In this document: piece by piece, positions 32,771 to 45,481 of the stretch
Layout: every line of letters starts with the position of its first letter
How positions within the stretch are numbered: the stretch's first letter is position 1
DNA from: Apricaphanius iberus
Lineage: Eukaryota; Chordata; Actinopteri; Cyprinodontiformes; Aphaniidae
Assembly (NCBI GenBank): GCA_028564705.1
Contig: JAPXFQ010002080.1
Span: 382,001-446,000, forward strand
Direction: 5' to 3'
DNA: 64,000 bases
The notes under the pieces: model-generated
What the model saw: only the letters and a program-made list of their open reading frames with translations
Told to the model about the DNA's origin: nothing
The model's database searches: none
Program-made: the position numbers and the translations under genes

Positions 32771-34549
32771 AGCTGAAATAGAAATTAAATCCCTGATCTT
32801 TTAGCTCCAACACCCTAAATGCTGTTTGATAACTGATTGAGGAAAGCCTGCCTTGCAGTGCTAACCCACTACTAATGTTGATTCAGTTCTTGCATCAGTG
32901 CTCGCTGACCTCTAGCACAGTGCAAAACATTAAATGAGAGAAAGTCAATGATGCCTGAAGGTGTGAGGCTATTTAAAGCTCAAATCAATCTACCGACAGA
33001 TGACGTGACAATGCTTTTTCTTCTGTTTTCTTCTGCTGTTGTTGTAAAAGAAAATAAATGCACTAATCTGCCTTAAACATTTTTATCTGAGAAAAGCTGT
33101 GAAAGATTTAGCTCGAAGCTTTAATTCTCTGCCTTGGATTTTTAAAGCTGGCAGAATAGAAATTCTCAAGGATAAGCCTGATCTGGTTTCGTGAGCTATT
33201 TGGGCGATACTGGAGTGAATCCAACATACCTCTGCTTCGTCAGCATGTGCTCCATAAGCCGAAACAAATACCCACTTTGCTGTGAACAGCAGCACAGGCA
33301 GCAAATACAAACTTATTTTGGCACTTAGCTTCGGTGGCTTTTAGTAGAACATTTAACTCTAGGTAATTCATCCCAATCGTTTCCAGAGTCTGGCTTGTTA
33401 CTCAGAGCAACTACAGTGTAGCAGGAAACAAAAGAAAAGACCTGGTATGTAAAGAACACATTTCAATAGTACATGTATGACAATGAAAAAGTTACACAGA
33501 ACCCTACAGCCCATATGTGAAACTAAACAGCTGATTACTTCTCAAATGAAAGAGTATCTATCCTTGAAAAACAAGACATTGGGTCTATATCTTCATTAAA
33601 AGTCATTGGTGTGGGCCATAGAGGAAGCTCAAATATGTGTTTAGAAAATGAATCTGGGTCTCTAATGAAAAGATAACCGGGTTCACATTATGGCCTATTG
33701 CATTTCTTTGGTGTGGAGTGCTTTAGTAAGATATTTAATCTCTTTATATTGTTATGGTTTTTAACAAAGACAAAAGTCTGTCTTCACTGTAACCATTTGA
33801 AACAAAGACATGTACAATCCGATCTCTACAGTATGTTAAAAGCCCTTACTGGAGACGTTTGGAAGTTGGTTTGACAAGTTATGTTGTGTGTATCTCAAAC
33901 ACTTCACCTATTCAATTAGCACTTTTTGAATAATCATGTTGCGTTTTGTTAATATTTCTTTGACTTTCAGTTATTATCTGATTTCTGATGTCAAACAGTC
34001 ATGCATCAAGTAGCTTGGAGCTGTTTGCCTGTAAATAGATATTTTTAAGAACCTGGTGGCATCCATGGAGTTTTTGGCAGGTACTTCAAAACGCCTGGGG
34101 ACAAATTCATTTGCATTTAATAAACATCAATACATGTTTTGAAGCTTTTTTGGCTATTTTCAGTCAATCTACAATATTGTGACAGATCACCAGACTTATT
34201 TTCATTAACAGTTATACTTCTATTCCTTTGGTAAGGGGTGCTTTGGATAGTTTTTTTTCTTATCATTTTCTCTTGGTTTTTTCAAGAAAAAGAAACAAAA
34301 TGCAAAAACTTTTCTAATGTTCTATTTCTTTCTCTATATGTTAAAATATGACTTTAATAAGGGCTGTTAGGCATAAATCCAAAATGAGGTTTTTGCTTAG
34401 AAATATACATTTTAGAGCACGACTCAAGCCTTGCAGAGCTTTTAAAGGGATTGTAGTAGGAAAGAGGCAGCCCTAAAGAGTTAGTAAAGACTGCAAGGCA
34501 AATCTAATGTAATTATGAAGGACGTATATAAAATTTCAGAGCTATTTTT
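32771..34549. other. Intronic sequence, nothing recognised
   Basis: AT-rich. No paired repeat ends or exon-like frame with family similarity was seen. Confidence 0.5.
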
Positions 34550-35105
34550 GGACTAGTTTTTTAGATTTTGTCAGGTTACAACCACAAACTGACCAACACA
34601 AAACAGCGCTGAAATGTGAAGTGGTTCAGCACGGTTGCATCCAAACCATTTTAGAACCACCTTTCACTGCGATGACACAGGCAGGTCTTTTGGAGTAAAT
34701 CTCTAATGGAGCTGTCAGATTGGATGGGATTGCTGCAAATTTTCGTTTGGATCATCTGGCTCATTCGGACATGAACATGCTTTAATCTAAATTCTACCGC
34801 AGCTCTGGCTGGTCGTCGTGCTGGAAGATGAATCCCTGCTGCTGCTTGAATGCCTCTTGATGTTTTTTTCTCCGGGATTGTTGTGTATTCACCGCCATCT
34901 GTTTCCCAGCAAACCATGACAATATAGAGCGATATGTGCAGTAATCCTGTTGAAAGTTTGTCCCACCAGAGCTGTAGATCTCTGCAGCTCCTCCATAGGC
35001 CATATACCTCTTTTTCTGCTTTTCTGATAAATGCTCATCAAAAATACATGCAGGTTTTGTTGTTGTAATGTGAAAACAATAAAGATGTAAGGATACTTTT
35101 TTAAA
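34550..35105 (-). mobile_element. Internally deleted Tc1 element
   Basis: Inner TIR text is present at both sides: TTTTGTCAGGTTACAACCAC on the left and, inverted, TTGTTGTAATGTGAAAACAA on the right. Between them, reverse-strand transposase pieces (CTGCTGGAAGATGAATCC-type at 34820 and CTCTGCAGCTCCTCCATAGG at 34980) flank a deletion. Outer TIR bases are decayed. Confidence 0.7.
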
Positions 35106-35271
35106 TTCTTGATGGTAAACTATAAAGATTAAATGTCTTTTTAGTTAGCCTGAATTCAATATGTTTCTTGTGAACGTTGCACATGTACAAACACACAAGA
35201 ATTAGCTTTTTTTTTTTGTGGACTATATTTTTCAACCTCCTCTCAGTCTCTTTTCCAGTCTTCCCACTCAC

Positions 35272-35337
35272 CCTCTCTCCTGCTATTCCTCAGGCAGCGC
35301 ACTTTGGGGATCTGGGAGAGCAGCTGGCAGTCCTCAG
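35272..35337 (-). CDS. galnt16: GalNAc-T (galnt16-like) exon: EDCQLLSQIPKVRCLRN segment
   Basis: This 66-bp exon encodes EDCQLLSQIPKVRCLRNSRR followed by E and the first base of Gly. It corresponds to the family segment EDC..L..IPKVKCLRN.RREG. The acceptor is CTTCCTCCAG; the two leading bases complete Pro with the preceding exon. The donor is GAGG|GTGAGT, phase 1, completing Gly with the exon at 23357. It was found by reading the reverse strand for the missing segment. The family-typical Asp after RN is Ser here (RNSRRE instead of RNDRRE), which may be a lineage substitution. Confidence 0.93.
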
Positions 35338-36249
35338 CTGGAGGAAGAGAACAGAGGAGATGGCATGTTATTTTGGAGGCAGAACACACACAGTGGAAAA
35401 CGAGCCTCTTTTACCCCCTCGCCTCTATCTCCTTCAGTCCCTCTGACCCACAAACACACCACACAGGCACGGAGTTAAAGCAATTAAAAAAAAAAAAATA
35501 ACACAAACAAAGACCAGCAAACATCCATCCTTGCAGAAAATTCAACACACAAAAAGGCATAAGCATGCGTATACAAAGCGGTTTCATTTTACTGAATAGT
35601 TCACCTTGCTACATTATTTTCCATAGACAAATGCAGCCTACTTTCTCCGCTTAGGCGCAGGCTGCCGCAGACCTTTTGTCACTGCAGACGGTCTGCATTA
35701 CAAACATGGGTGCTTACACACACTCTTGCCCGTCTGAGGATTAGTATCAGCAGGGGAGAGTGTGCGTGATCTTCCTGAGGCATTGTGGGTAGCTCTAGCA
35801 GCCCCCCCACCCCCCCCAGCAGAGAGGCAGCCTTATGGTCACCGACGGAAGCTTGACAACTTGTAATCCTCTTTGATTAAATAATGTCGCTCGCGCAAAC
35901 CCGTTTGTTTGTATTTACAGAACCCAGTCATGTCACAGGGGACGGGGGTGTTGTGCATGAGAGATTGAGCGTGTGGACAGCAGGTGTGTGTGTATGTGTG
36001 TGTGTGTGTGTAAACATGTCTATATGGGGGACTAATCAGTCAGGAAAGATGAGAGGAAAGCTATGGGTTACACCCACAGAGCAGATGTTGTGTTTCTGGC
36101 CAGATAAAGTGTGTGTGAACACGATTGCATCCATTTTTGAGTGCTTCTGTATTCATTTTGTCGACACAGCCCCTTGCAGAACAACGCATATGAGTTTTAC
36201 TTATGATGAATCTATCTTTAGCAAACAGATACTTACCACAAGAACTTAA
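35338..36249. other. Intronic sequence with TG microsatellite
   Basis: Contains a C-rich run at 35801-35820 (two runs of C) and a (TG)n tract at 35984-36011. No exon or transposon was recognised. Confidence 0.6.
35984..36011. repeat. (TG)n microsatellite
   Basis: TG repeat with one interruption (TA). Confidence 0.9.
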
Positions 36250-37510
36250 GTCTGCTGAAATTTAACCTTTACTTAAGAAATCCTCCCTCGATCAAGATGA
36301 CTTTTTTAATTACAGAATTTTATCTAACCATCCTTTCTAATCCAAAATCCTTGAGAAAATAGTTGCTAATCAAGTATCTGAGCATCTAAACAGCAGCAAC
36401 CTGTTTGAAGAATTTCAGTCAGGTTTTAGAGCTAATCATAGCACTAAAACTGCCCTGGTGAAAGTTACTAATGATATTTTCATGCCCTCAAATAGTGGAC
36501 TTGTCACTGTTCTGGTCTTGTTGGACATCAGTGCTGCTTTTGACTATATCATAATATTCCTTTAGAAAGGCTTGAACATGTTGTAGGGAACAAGGGAGCA
36601 GCGCTCCCTTGTTCCCTGCTGGTTTGAATCATATCTGTCTGACAGATTCCAGTTTGTTCATGTAAATGATAAACCTTCTCCACACACACAAGGGTTACTT
36701 GTGGTGTACCACAGGGTTCTGTGTTTGGACTGATTCTTTTTACTACATATATGAGACAGCATGGTGTAAATTTCTACGTTATGTCGATGATACACAACTA
36801 TATTCATCCATAAATCCTGATTAATCCTATCAGTTAGGTAGATTACATACATGTCTTGAAGACATGAAAACATCTAAGACTCTAAACTTTCTGGTTTTAA
36901 TTTCAAAAGAGACATAAATTGTGGTCTTTGGACCAGAAGCTCTAAAATATTAACTGCTAAGTCAATCACTTTATCTAGATAGCATTACATTTACCATTTA
37001 TAATAAAGTAAAGAACCTCAGCATTAGTTTTGACCAAGACATGACATTCAAGTCCCATATTAAACAGGTTTTCAGTATTTCTGCCTTTTACCTCTGGAAT
37101 ATTGCTAAAATTAAAAATATCCTGTCCAGGAACTATGCTGAGAAACTAGTCCATGCATTTGTTACTTCAAAGCTGGACTACTGTAATTCTTTACTATCAG
37201 GAAGTCCACAAAATGCAATTAAAAGCATTCAGTTGATCCAAAGATCTGCAGCAAGAGGCCTGATGAATATTAAAAAGAGAGATCATATGTCTCCTGTTTT
37301 AGCGGTTTTATCTTATCTTCATTGGCTCCCTGTTTTGTCCAGAATCAGAACCAGTTTAAGATCTTCCTCCTTACGTATAAAGCCCTTAACAATCAGCCTC
37401 CATCATTAATCAGAGATCTGATTTTTCCATATGATCCTAACATAAAATTTCACTCTCAGACTGCAGGGAAATTTGTGCTGAGAAATATGACAATTTGTAA
37501 ATGTGAATTA
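36250..37510 (+). mobile_element. L2/Rex1-like LINE reverse transcriptase relic
   Basis: Plus-strand pieces of a CR1/L2-type reverse transcriptase typical of teleosts, in order and in changing frames: FEEFQSGFRANHSTKTALVK, LVLLDISAAFDYI, VPQGSVFGL, YVDDTQLYSSINPD, then TFKSHIKQVFSISAFYLWNI and KLDYCNSLLSGSPQNAIKSI in 37041-37409. The YADD motif reads YVDD. Multiple stops and frameshifts show it is dead. The 5' part is missing. Confidence 0.85.
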
Positions 37511-37896
37511 GTGTCAGAATAAGGGTCAGGGGTCAATAGTGATGAGGGGATTTTTCTTTTTAGTGTAGAAGCAATATTTGTGTAATCAAGCATCGTATAA
37601 ATAACCCTGCATGTTTTACCATTGAAAATACCTTAATCAGTTAAGTCAAATGTGCTTTCCTGTTAAATGCACTAAAGCTTTACAGAATATTTCTTTTATC
37701 ATGGCAGGTGCATCAGATGAGTTTAGGGAAACTGGAAGAAGTGTAAAAGGGAGAGCAGTCTACTCATGGACTGATTAGAGTTAGGCATCAGCTCAAAATA
37801 TAGATTTTGATATTTTTAATGGATTTGTTGTAAAGAATAATGTAGATGTGAATCCATGCTGAAATAAATCCACCGTAGTTTGCAATTAACCTTTAT
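37511..37896. other. Intronic sequence, nothing recognised
   Basis: AT-rich spacer between the LINE relic and the Harbinger-like MITE. Confidence 0.5.
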
Positions 37897-37899
37897 TTA

Positions 37900-38531
37900 G
37901 GCCTATTTTATGCTTCTCCGACCACAAATTTGCACTCAGACACAGACGTATTGACGGACACGTTTTCTGTTTATAGTACTCCACTCTTCCACTACATTCT
38001 CTATTGTTTTTTCAGCGTTGCTCGACCAGGACAGCAGGGGGTGCTTTTCATGGCGTCTCTGCCTACTATCACACAGCTCCAAGTCTGTTTTTTTTTATTG
38101 CTTGTGAACGCATTTCTTCCTCAACGAGCAATGAACGACAGAAAGTAAGTTTCGATTAAGCTATCAAGCTTTTTACTAGAGGTGCAGCTCATTGAATCCT
38201 CTAGAAACACATGGAAACAAACACAGTGGCCTTTTTTGTTGTTTTCCTAAACCTCGTTGTGTTTAAAATCTCCAAAGGAACAGATCAGATAAGTTATCCT
38301 TTCAATATAAAGCATGTCGTGGCCAAACGCTGCATTAACTACTGATTACAGCGACTGTAGAGCCCTGTTCTGGTGATGCGATCTCTGGCTATTACTGAAA
38401 CTGACCCATCAGAAGCATACACTCTCTGTCGACGGATAGTTAAAATTTGGGCCTCTACTCCGTGCGTCCTTGCGTAGGTGACGGAGAGCCCTTGCATTGA
38501 CGGATAATGGCGTAGAAGCATAAACTAGGCT
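37900..38531. mobile_element. Harbinger-like MITE with TTA duplication
   Basis: A 632-bp element. The left end GGCCTATTTTATGCTTCTCC and the right end (reversed) AGCCTAGTTTATGCTTCTAC are inverted, flanked by TTA at 37897-37899 and 38532-38534. Three-bp TTA duplication and TIR form fit PIF/Harbinger. No transposase frame. Confidence 0.75.
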
Positions 38532-38534
38532 TTA

Positions 38535-40739
38535 TTCTGAATTGGACATTTCTTAGAAAAAATACTCTAAATTACAAGGCTTTACATCACAGTGTGCTGT
38601 CTTAGCTTTAACATATAAGGTTATGATGGTGATTTGGATTAAAAGAAAAATTGTAAAAATAAACAAAACTATGAACAAACTAAAATTTCAAGTTAAAAAA
38701 ATTATATACTGTGAAATTATTGCACATTTTCCACATTTTAAGTATCAGGTAGCTTCAACTGATACCGATACGAGTAAACTAGAACAGTATCGGTGCATCC
38801 CTAAAAAAAAAAAAGGTTGTGATATAAAGTGGAGGCAGGAAACTCCAGGGATGAAAATGAGTCCCACTCCGGCCCTGTCTTTAAACAATCTCTTCTTGTC
38901 TTAGTGAAATTGGACAGAAACGTGCTTGTCTACACACAGTAAAGATCAATGTCCTTGACTGAGGACAAAGTGCCTATAGTTAAGGCGAGCCTTAATGGGA
39001 TTACTCTCAGCCGGGACAGTCCTTAATGCTATTGCTTACCGACGTGCCCTGCCACCTTCTTCGTCTGTCTGCCTGCCAGGTCCTTTCTATTGACATACAT
39101 GCTTACACTCTCACTGCCAGAGCCGTCTGCCTACTGAAAACTTTGAATGCAGTTGGGTGTAAGTGGGGCTGATTAAACCCTCCTAAGACTAGGAATAGCA
39201 AGGAATATTTCTGATTTTTTTGTGTGTGAAAAGAGTCAGGGCTCCACCTCATTCTTTTAAAGAATACCATACTTTCAATATGAGACAGTTATTAAGCACT
39301 ACGGCGTGTATTTTGGCTTTGAAAAAATGGCTTTAAATACAACACGGATGTTGAATGTGTGTGTCAGGATAATGATAATAATAGAGTACTATATGTTTTT
39401 ACATGCATCTAAAAGTTGAGGTAAAATGAATTAAAATGGTAAATAAGGCAACAATAAGATTTATTCAATTGGTACTCACTGACAAATATGACCTAAAAGT
39501 ATACAGAAGTACTGGCATGAATATTTTCATAAAATCTAAAAAGATGAATAGTTGGATCTTTGGCGTATACAAATTCTTTTTCAAAAGTTTTTATTTATTT
39601 ATTTATTTTTATACCATTTTATATAAATAACCAATTAAACACATCATAGTTCGAACGTTCTTTTTTTATTATTTTTTTTGATAATAGGTTAACATGGGGC
39701 AGTCGGGGCTTTGGACAACCTGATCTTTGAGAAAAACAACCAGATTATGGACCACATCAAGCGCTAATGGGTCCAAGAAGTTCTGAGACTATAAATTCAA
39801 GATATAATGGGAATGATAATCAGGATTAGGTGGTGAAACCCCTTTCCTTAGACTCCAGAAAGATACAGTAATATTTTTCTTTTACAACTATTAGAGTTTG
39901 AAAACTTCACATATGAATATATTTTCAAAGTTCATTTGATATTTTGTTGTGAATATGCTGGCTAAACCTGTTTACATTGTTATCCCCACTTAAATAATTC
40001 CAAGGGAAGAAGCAAATACTACAAAAACAAAAGAAAAATGCAGATTACAGTTTATCCTGTATCAAAAGACACACAGTGACTGCATATTAATAATACTGTA
40101 GTACTGCCAGCACGGTGTGTCCTTTGAATGCGCCATGGTGGAATGGCAAGGCAAGAAAATTGCGGCGTTCGTGTCAGCAATAGTTCATTGTCATATTACC
40201 ACAGTATTGCCGCAACACTGGACTAATGAATGAAGATCCCGCCTAGCAGAGGGTGATGTCGGTGGAACGTGCGCTAAACCCTGGCCATTAATAGTATTTA
40301 AAATACATTTACACACAGAGTTCATTTAGCATTTGAAAATTGGATTGATGCAGAGGTCTCCCAACCTTCAGGAGCTGAAGACCATATTGCAAGACAGTTC
40401 ACAGGGACTATTAAGGACAGCCACTTTTTGGAGCGGCTCACAAAAAAAAAACTTGAGGGGAGCAGGGCTTCAATTGAGATACAAAAAGAAGTTACACGCC
40501 AGCCATTTTGTCTGTTTACCACGGACTCTTCCGTGTCACGGTTTATACGCAACCCAGCACGTCAACAGCCTGGGCACAACCCCAAAACCCCCTCTATCCC
40601 CGCATGGTGTAATCTTATGTGAAAAACACCTGACCGCACAACACTGCTACCACAGGGTGTGAGCACTCATCCATAATCAAAAAGCTTCCAGATGCTGCCA
40701 AAATGTCTTTTGTAAAAGCACTAAGGGCAAATACTTGCT
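38535..40739. other. Intronic sequence with one hAT end
   Basis: Mostly unassigned. 38735-38802 is a hAT-like terminus: its reverse complement starts TAGGGATGCACCGATACTG and includes CGTATCGGTATCAG. The other end is not found. 40080-40330 and 40340-40640 are of higher complexity but match nothing I recognise. Confidence 0.5.
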
Positions 40740-41290
40740 TTTGAATACATGCTGTGGTCTGATGACACTAAAGCTGAAGTGTTCTGCCACCACGACCATT
40801 GTTACATTTGGAGGAAACAGCTTTTAACTCTATGAATACCACCCAAACTGTGAAGTATGGGGATGGCATTATCATGTTGTGTGGCTGTGTTGCTCAAGAG
40901 GGGCTGGTACCCTTCACAAAAAAAAGATGGCATCATGAATAGATAAGATTTTTCGGGAAACTAAAGCAAGATTTCAACCAGGAATTTAAAGCTAGGCACG
41001 GATGGGCTTTCCAAGTGGACAAAGATCCTGATAATATTTCCAGATTATTAATAGAACGGCTAAAGAACAACAAAGTCACTGTTTTGCCAACAAAAACTCC
41101 TGCTCTCAATCCCAGGGAAAATTTGGGGTGAGAGCTGAAACACCAGTCCCAAAATTCCTTCAAAAAACTGTGAGAAACTTGTGAAAAGACATTCAAGGTA
41201 TTTGATCCAAGTCATACAGTTTGAACTCACTTTTATTCATGATCAAAAAAATGGATGCAAACTTCCGACTTAGAAAAAGCATCAGAAAAT
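40740..41290 (+). mobile_element. Tc1 (Sleeping Beauty-type) transposase relic
   Basis: Plus-strand degenerate Tc1: GTGGTCTGATGACACTAAAG (WSDET region), GAAGTATGGGGATGGCATTA (KHGGGSI), GATGGCATCATGAATAGAT and GTGGACAAAGATCCTGATAA (D-N-DPKH), then CTCAATCCCAGGGAAAATTT (LNPIENL). Subfamily is the salmonid/SB-like branch rather than the one at 47500. Many indels. Confidence 0.75.
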
Positions 41291-41424
41291 TCTCCACAAA
41301 TACTCTCTCATGGTTTTTGTATTTAGCAAATAAAAGGGAGAAACTAAAAAAGTTCTTGGAATGAAAAAAGGTTATTTGTCTTCATATGGTGATGTATGGG
41401 AAAAAAATCACTCAATGTGAATAA

Positions 41425-42280
41425 TTAAAGGTTAAAATGGAACTTTTTTCTTCAGAGCTATTTACTTAAAAAAGTAATACCTCCACGGGGCTTTTAGAGG
41501 TGTGTAGCATGAAAGTATACCATTTCTTTTAAAATGTATATTTTGACTAAATACATAATAAAATATTTATTTTTACTGGAATGACACTGTGTTTATATTT
41601 ACATATACCAGCAAATGTCGGGCGCCATTGCGGGTTGCCAAATACTTTTGTAAACAACCGTCCGGAGCAGTCAGTCTGCTGTGTCTGAACCCCGTAGATT
41701 TCATTATGTGTCGGTTAAACAGCTTTGCAATACTTGTGTTCATTAAATGATGTTTATCCTAGATAGAAGAGGACTGATAATGAGCAATCAACCTCCACAC
41801 CAAGTAAAATCCAGTATAGGAGGCTCACTTCCACTGCTGCACTGAGCTGCTATTATAAAGAATGTTCTAACTAGCTTTCTGTATTAGCATAGGTCTCCGA
41901 CCATACACCTCAGTCAAAAATGTACGCTGTCAAATCTGTTTGATGTTTATGTAAATTCTAAAGTAGAGGAGAATGGAGGATAGAGCGTCTCAGTCTCTGA
42001 AATAAGATGCCTAGAGGAAAGATACAATAACTTATTGTTGCAATTGACCCATTTCTTTGTTACGTCTATTTTTCATTAAATTTTTTTATTTAAAATATTT
42101 TGATATAAAATAAACGTATTAGTACAAAATAGGCCTTACTCTGTAAGATTCGTCGTTGGACATGATGCTGGCTGGTCACGGCTACGAACCTAGCATTTGC
42201 TCGGCTTATGTTGTTGCAACTACAAACCCCAACCCACAAGATGTCGCTTTGGTGCCCATATTACCATATTCAACCTTTAA
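41425..42280. mobile_element. TTAA-flanked MITE (856 bp)
   Basis: The left end TTAAAGGTTAAAATGGAAC and the right end (reversed) TTAAAGGTTGAATATGGTAA are inverted with TTAA at 41425-41428 and 42277-42280. It is the same termination style as 530-783 but a different family. Non-coding. Confidence 0.65.
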
Positions 42281-44028
42281 TCGTTCGGATTGATTTTGAG
42301 ACTGATTGTTCTTTGATGAGGGTTTGATGCTGACTGTTTTATGAACGTCGCTTTACTGTAATATACTGTAGTTTTATCCTGATGCAATTACGTTTTCTAC
42401 TGGAGAAGGTTCCAGAAAGCTTTTCTTTATTTCCAGTTGAACCTAGTTTGACGAAAAGGTGAGGCTCCCTGGCTCACAGTCAGACAGGAGGAAAACTAAA
42501 AGCCTCCAACTGTAACCAAGGAATACAGGAAGCTATTTGTAGTGATACTCAACAATGGGAGTTGTAATTAAAACAAGGGAGAAGGGTTCAAATCTTGTTT
42601 AGAGGTATTTTTTGCAGAGAGAGGCCAGTTCAGATACGGTGGTTAATGTGTGTTCATCATGGGTACAGGCAGACTGGCAGCCCAAAGGGAAGAGTAAATC
42701 ACAGCGTTAGAGAGCTTTAAGTGCTCCTGCTGTTAGATCCGCTGAGACTCTAAGGTTTAGATGTCTGGCCAGCTATGGCACTTTCAAGTGTGTCCCTATG
42801 TGGGTCTGAGCACACGGGGAATTTAGGTCACCGTGTGGTTCCCACACACACACAAGGCACATGTGGTGGAAATAACATAAAGCACAACGGACGGTGTGAA
42901 GTGTGAGCTCATGTAATTCATCTGGCTAATGCTGACAAAGGGGAATAATTACTAAGACGTGGTTTTCCTTTATTTCTACAGCTCTGCTCCGTTACATAGA
43001 AACCCCTCATACAGTTTTTGTGGAGCTAATGAACGCCAAAATCTATTCATTCTCTAACTGCAAATCCTACTTTGACTTCACATTTTCTTCTACAGCAAGT
43101 CTTACATCTTAATGCAAGATTGAGTGTTACATCTAGGTTTATTTATCTCTCTAACAGTCACGTTACAAAAAGGAAGGACACACGGATCTAGTCTATACCC
43201 GATTCTAGGATGATTTGCATACAAACCTAAGTGAAAAAACACACATAACAGCTTTCCCACTATTCAGTAAGTGGAAAAGCGATGTGTCACAAATGTTGCT
43301 GCTTGCATAGGATTTAGGTTTGAAGAGGAAATTAAATTAGAAAAGTAGTTGCCTGTGTGAACGCCATCACTGGCCAAAGGTTGTATGGGACTTTAAGCAG
43401 AATTTGATATGTGGCCTCTCTTGTGTAAAGAACATCTCCACCGCTAACAATGTTTCACAATCATTTGGTGGAATGTGGGAGAGAGGGCCAAGTAAAAAAA
43501 AAAGCAATCACAGATACTGTATTTAGTTATTACTTGCTGAGATGTATATGTGAAAAAAAAGAATAACTATGTTAAAAAAGCAGTCAAACAATGGTGATTG
43601 TTTCTATACACTTTTACAAAGTAAACATCCAGTTCTTCCAATATAGATTAATAGCAGTCTCCTTCTCAGTAAACTAATATACTTGTATTTTTATTTATTT
43701 TTTAACAATTGTCAGTGTTAAGTTCCAGCACATTTTATGAAACATTTGCTTGCACAACTTGGCTGATCTCTGGACCTCATTTGTGAAAGTAAGAGTTTAG
43801 GTGTTTCGCTAACCTGGAGCATAAAAGGATGTTTTGAGCTCATGCCAGGCACAACAACCTCATATAAACAAACATTTCTTATATAACATTAATGTTAGAA
43901 GGGCTATGAAGCAATATCGAAACAAATCAAACTATATATTCATAATCTTGGATATAATGGATGGTCTATAAATCTTTCCTGTGGTGGGTGGGAGTCCTGG
44001 CATATTTACCTTAAGGTCAGACAAAGAG
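42281..44028. other. Intronic sequence, nothing recognised
   Basis: No exon, paired ends or tandem array recognised. Confidence 0.5.
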
Positions 44029-44165
44029 ATATATATATATATATATTGGTAGATAACATGGAGTTTAGTGTCTCGCCCTGGGGCAAATTGATAAGCGACA
44101 GCAAGAAGCTGGAATCAAACCTACAACCGTCCGACTACCAGAACACAGTCACCTATAATGCAATT
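44029..44165. repeat. (AT)n tract and teleost repeat tail
   Basis: An (AT)n tract (44029-44047) is followed by TAGTGTCTCGCCCTGGGGCA...GAAGCTGGAATCAAACCTAC-type text, the decayed 'GTCTTGCCCAAGGACAC...CGGGAATCGAACC' segment of a common teleost repeat related to the one at 59118. Confidence 0.6.
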
Positions 44166-44802
44166 ACATCTGGACACTCAAGGGAAAACATGGAATATGA
44201 GTAGAGGGATTACAAACAGACAGACAAAAACTAAATCAATCAGTTATCCAAAAACCATCAACGATCGATTGATAATATATCGGATGAATGCTGTGACGTT
44301 GAAATGACTGGCGAGAAACAAACACTCAATTACATCGTTTTAATGTCTTTCTGCTTTGGTTTTACTGCAAATATAAACACCAGAAAGGGAGTTTTTTTAT
44401 CTGCTTTGGGGAAACAAAGTTTAATCTAGTTTCAAGTGCTATTTTGGGAATGGAACAACTTAGATGAAGATTTGAAATACCTTTATCAAAACACTTTCTG
44501 CTGCATTAAACAACAAGCACCAAATAATTTTATCAGCATATACAGTAAATTAACTAATATATATTGTAATCCAGCAGTTCAATATATGGAGTTAACAAAG
44601 TTGACTGAAGTTCAGGAGCTAGGACACGCCTCTTACCCGCTTCGCACGTCCTAATCAGCCCTAAACTCGTCTCACCTGATACCCCCGGCCTCTCTCACAT
44701 TGCTATCACGCCGCGATACACATATAAACCCCTTCTGCCTCTTTCTTCCCTTCAGTCTTGCTCGTTTCTGTTACCCCTCCCTTCCCATCCCTCTAGGTTA
44801 CC

Positions 44803-45481
44803 CGGTCCCGCCGACCCGCCTCCTCCCTCTCTCTCTGGGTCCCGCCGACCCCCCTTCTCTCTCTGGGTCCTGCCGACCCCCTTCTCTCTCTGGGTCCTGC
44901 CGACCCCCTTCTCTCTCTGGGTCCTGCCGACCCCCTTCTCTCTCTGGGTCCTGCCGACCCGCCTCCTCTTTCTCTCTATCTCTGGGTCTTGCCGACCCGC
45001 CTCCTCTTTCTCTCTATCTCTGGGTCTTGCCGACCCGCCTCCTCTTTCTCTCTCTCTCTGGGTCTTGCCGACCCCCCCTCCTCTTTCTCTCTCTCTCTGG
45101 GTCTTGCCGACCCCCCTCCTCTTTCTCTCCCCATCAGGCCCCGACCCCTTCTCTCCCCCCTATCTCTGGGTCTTGCCGACCCGCCTCCTCTTTCTCTCCC
45201 TATCTCTGGGTCTTGCCGACCCGCCTCCTCTTTCTCTCCCTATCTCTGGGTCTTGCCGACCCGCCTCCTCTTTCTCTCCCTATCTCTGGGTCTTGCCGAC
45301 CCGCCTCCTCTTTCTCCCTATCTCTGGGTCTTGCCGACCCGCCTCCTCTTTCTCCCTATCTCTGGGTCTTGCCGACCCGCCTCCTCTTTCTCCCTATCTC
45401 TGGGTCTTGCCGACCCGCCTCCTCTTTCTCCCTATCTCTGGGTCTTGCCGACCCGCCTCCTCTTTTTCTCTCCGGGTCTCG
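44803..45481. repeat. Pyrimidine-rich minisatellite, about 20 units
   Basis: Tandem units with core GGGTCTTGCCGACCCGCCTC and a variable CT-rich spacer. Spacing between cores is about 27 bp in the first block (44865-44946), longer in the middle, 40 bp at 45161-45281, then 38 bp to 45433. The plus strand is almost pure pyrimidine between cores. Long open frames across it (up to 261 codons) are by-products of the repeat and not genes. Confidence 0.95.

Noticed and set aside
44062..44165. Possible tRNA-like sequence (GGAATCAAACC resembles a T-arm)
   Set aside because: The text matches the tail of a common teleost repeat, and no acceptor or anticodon arms can be drawn.
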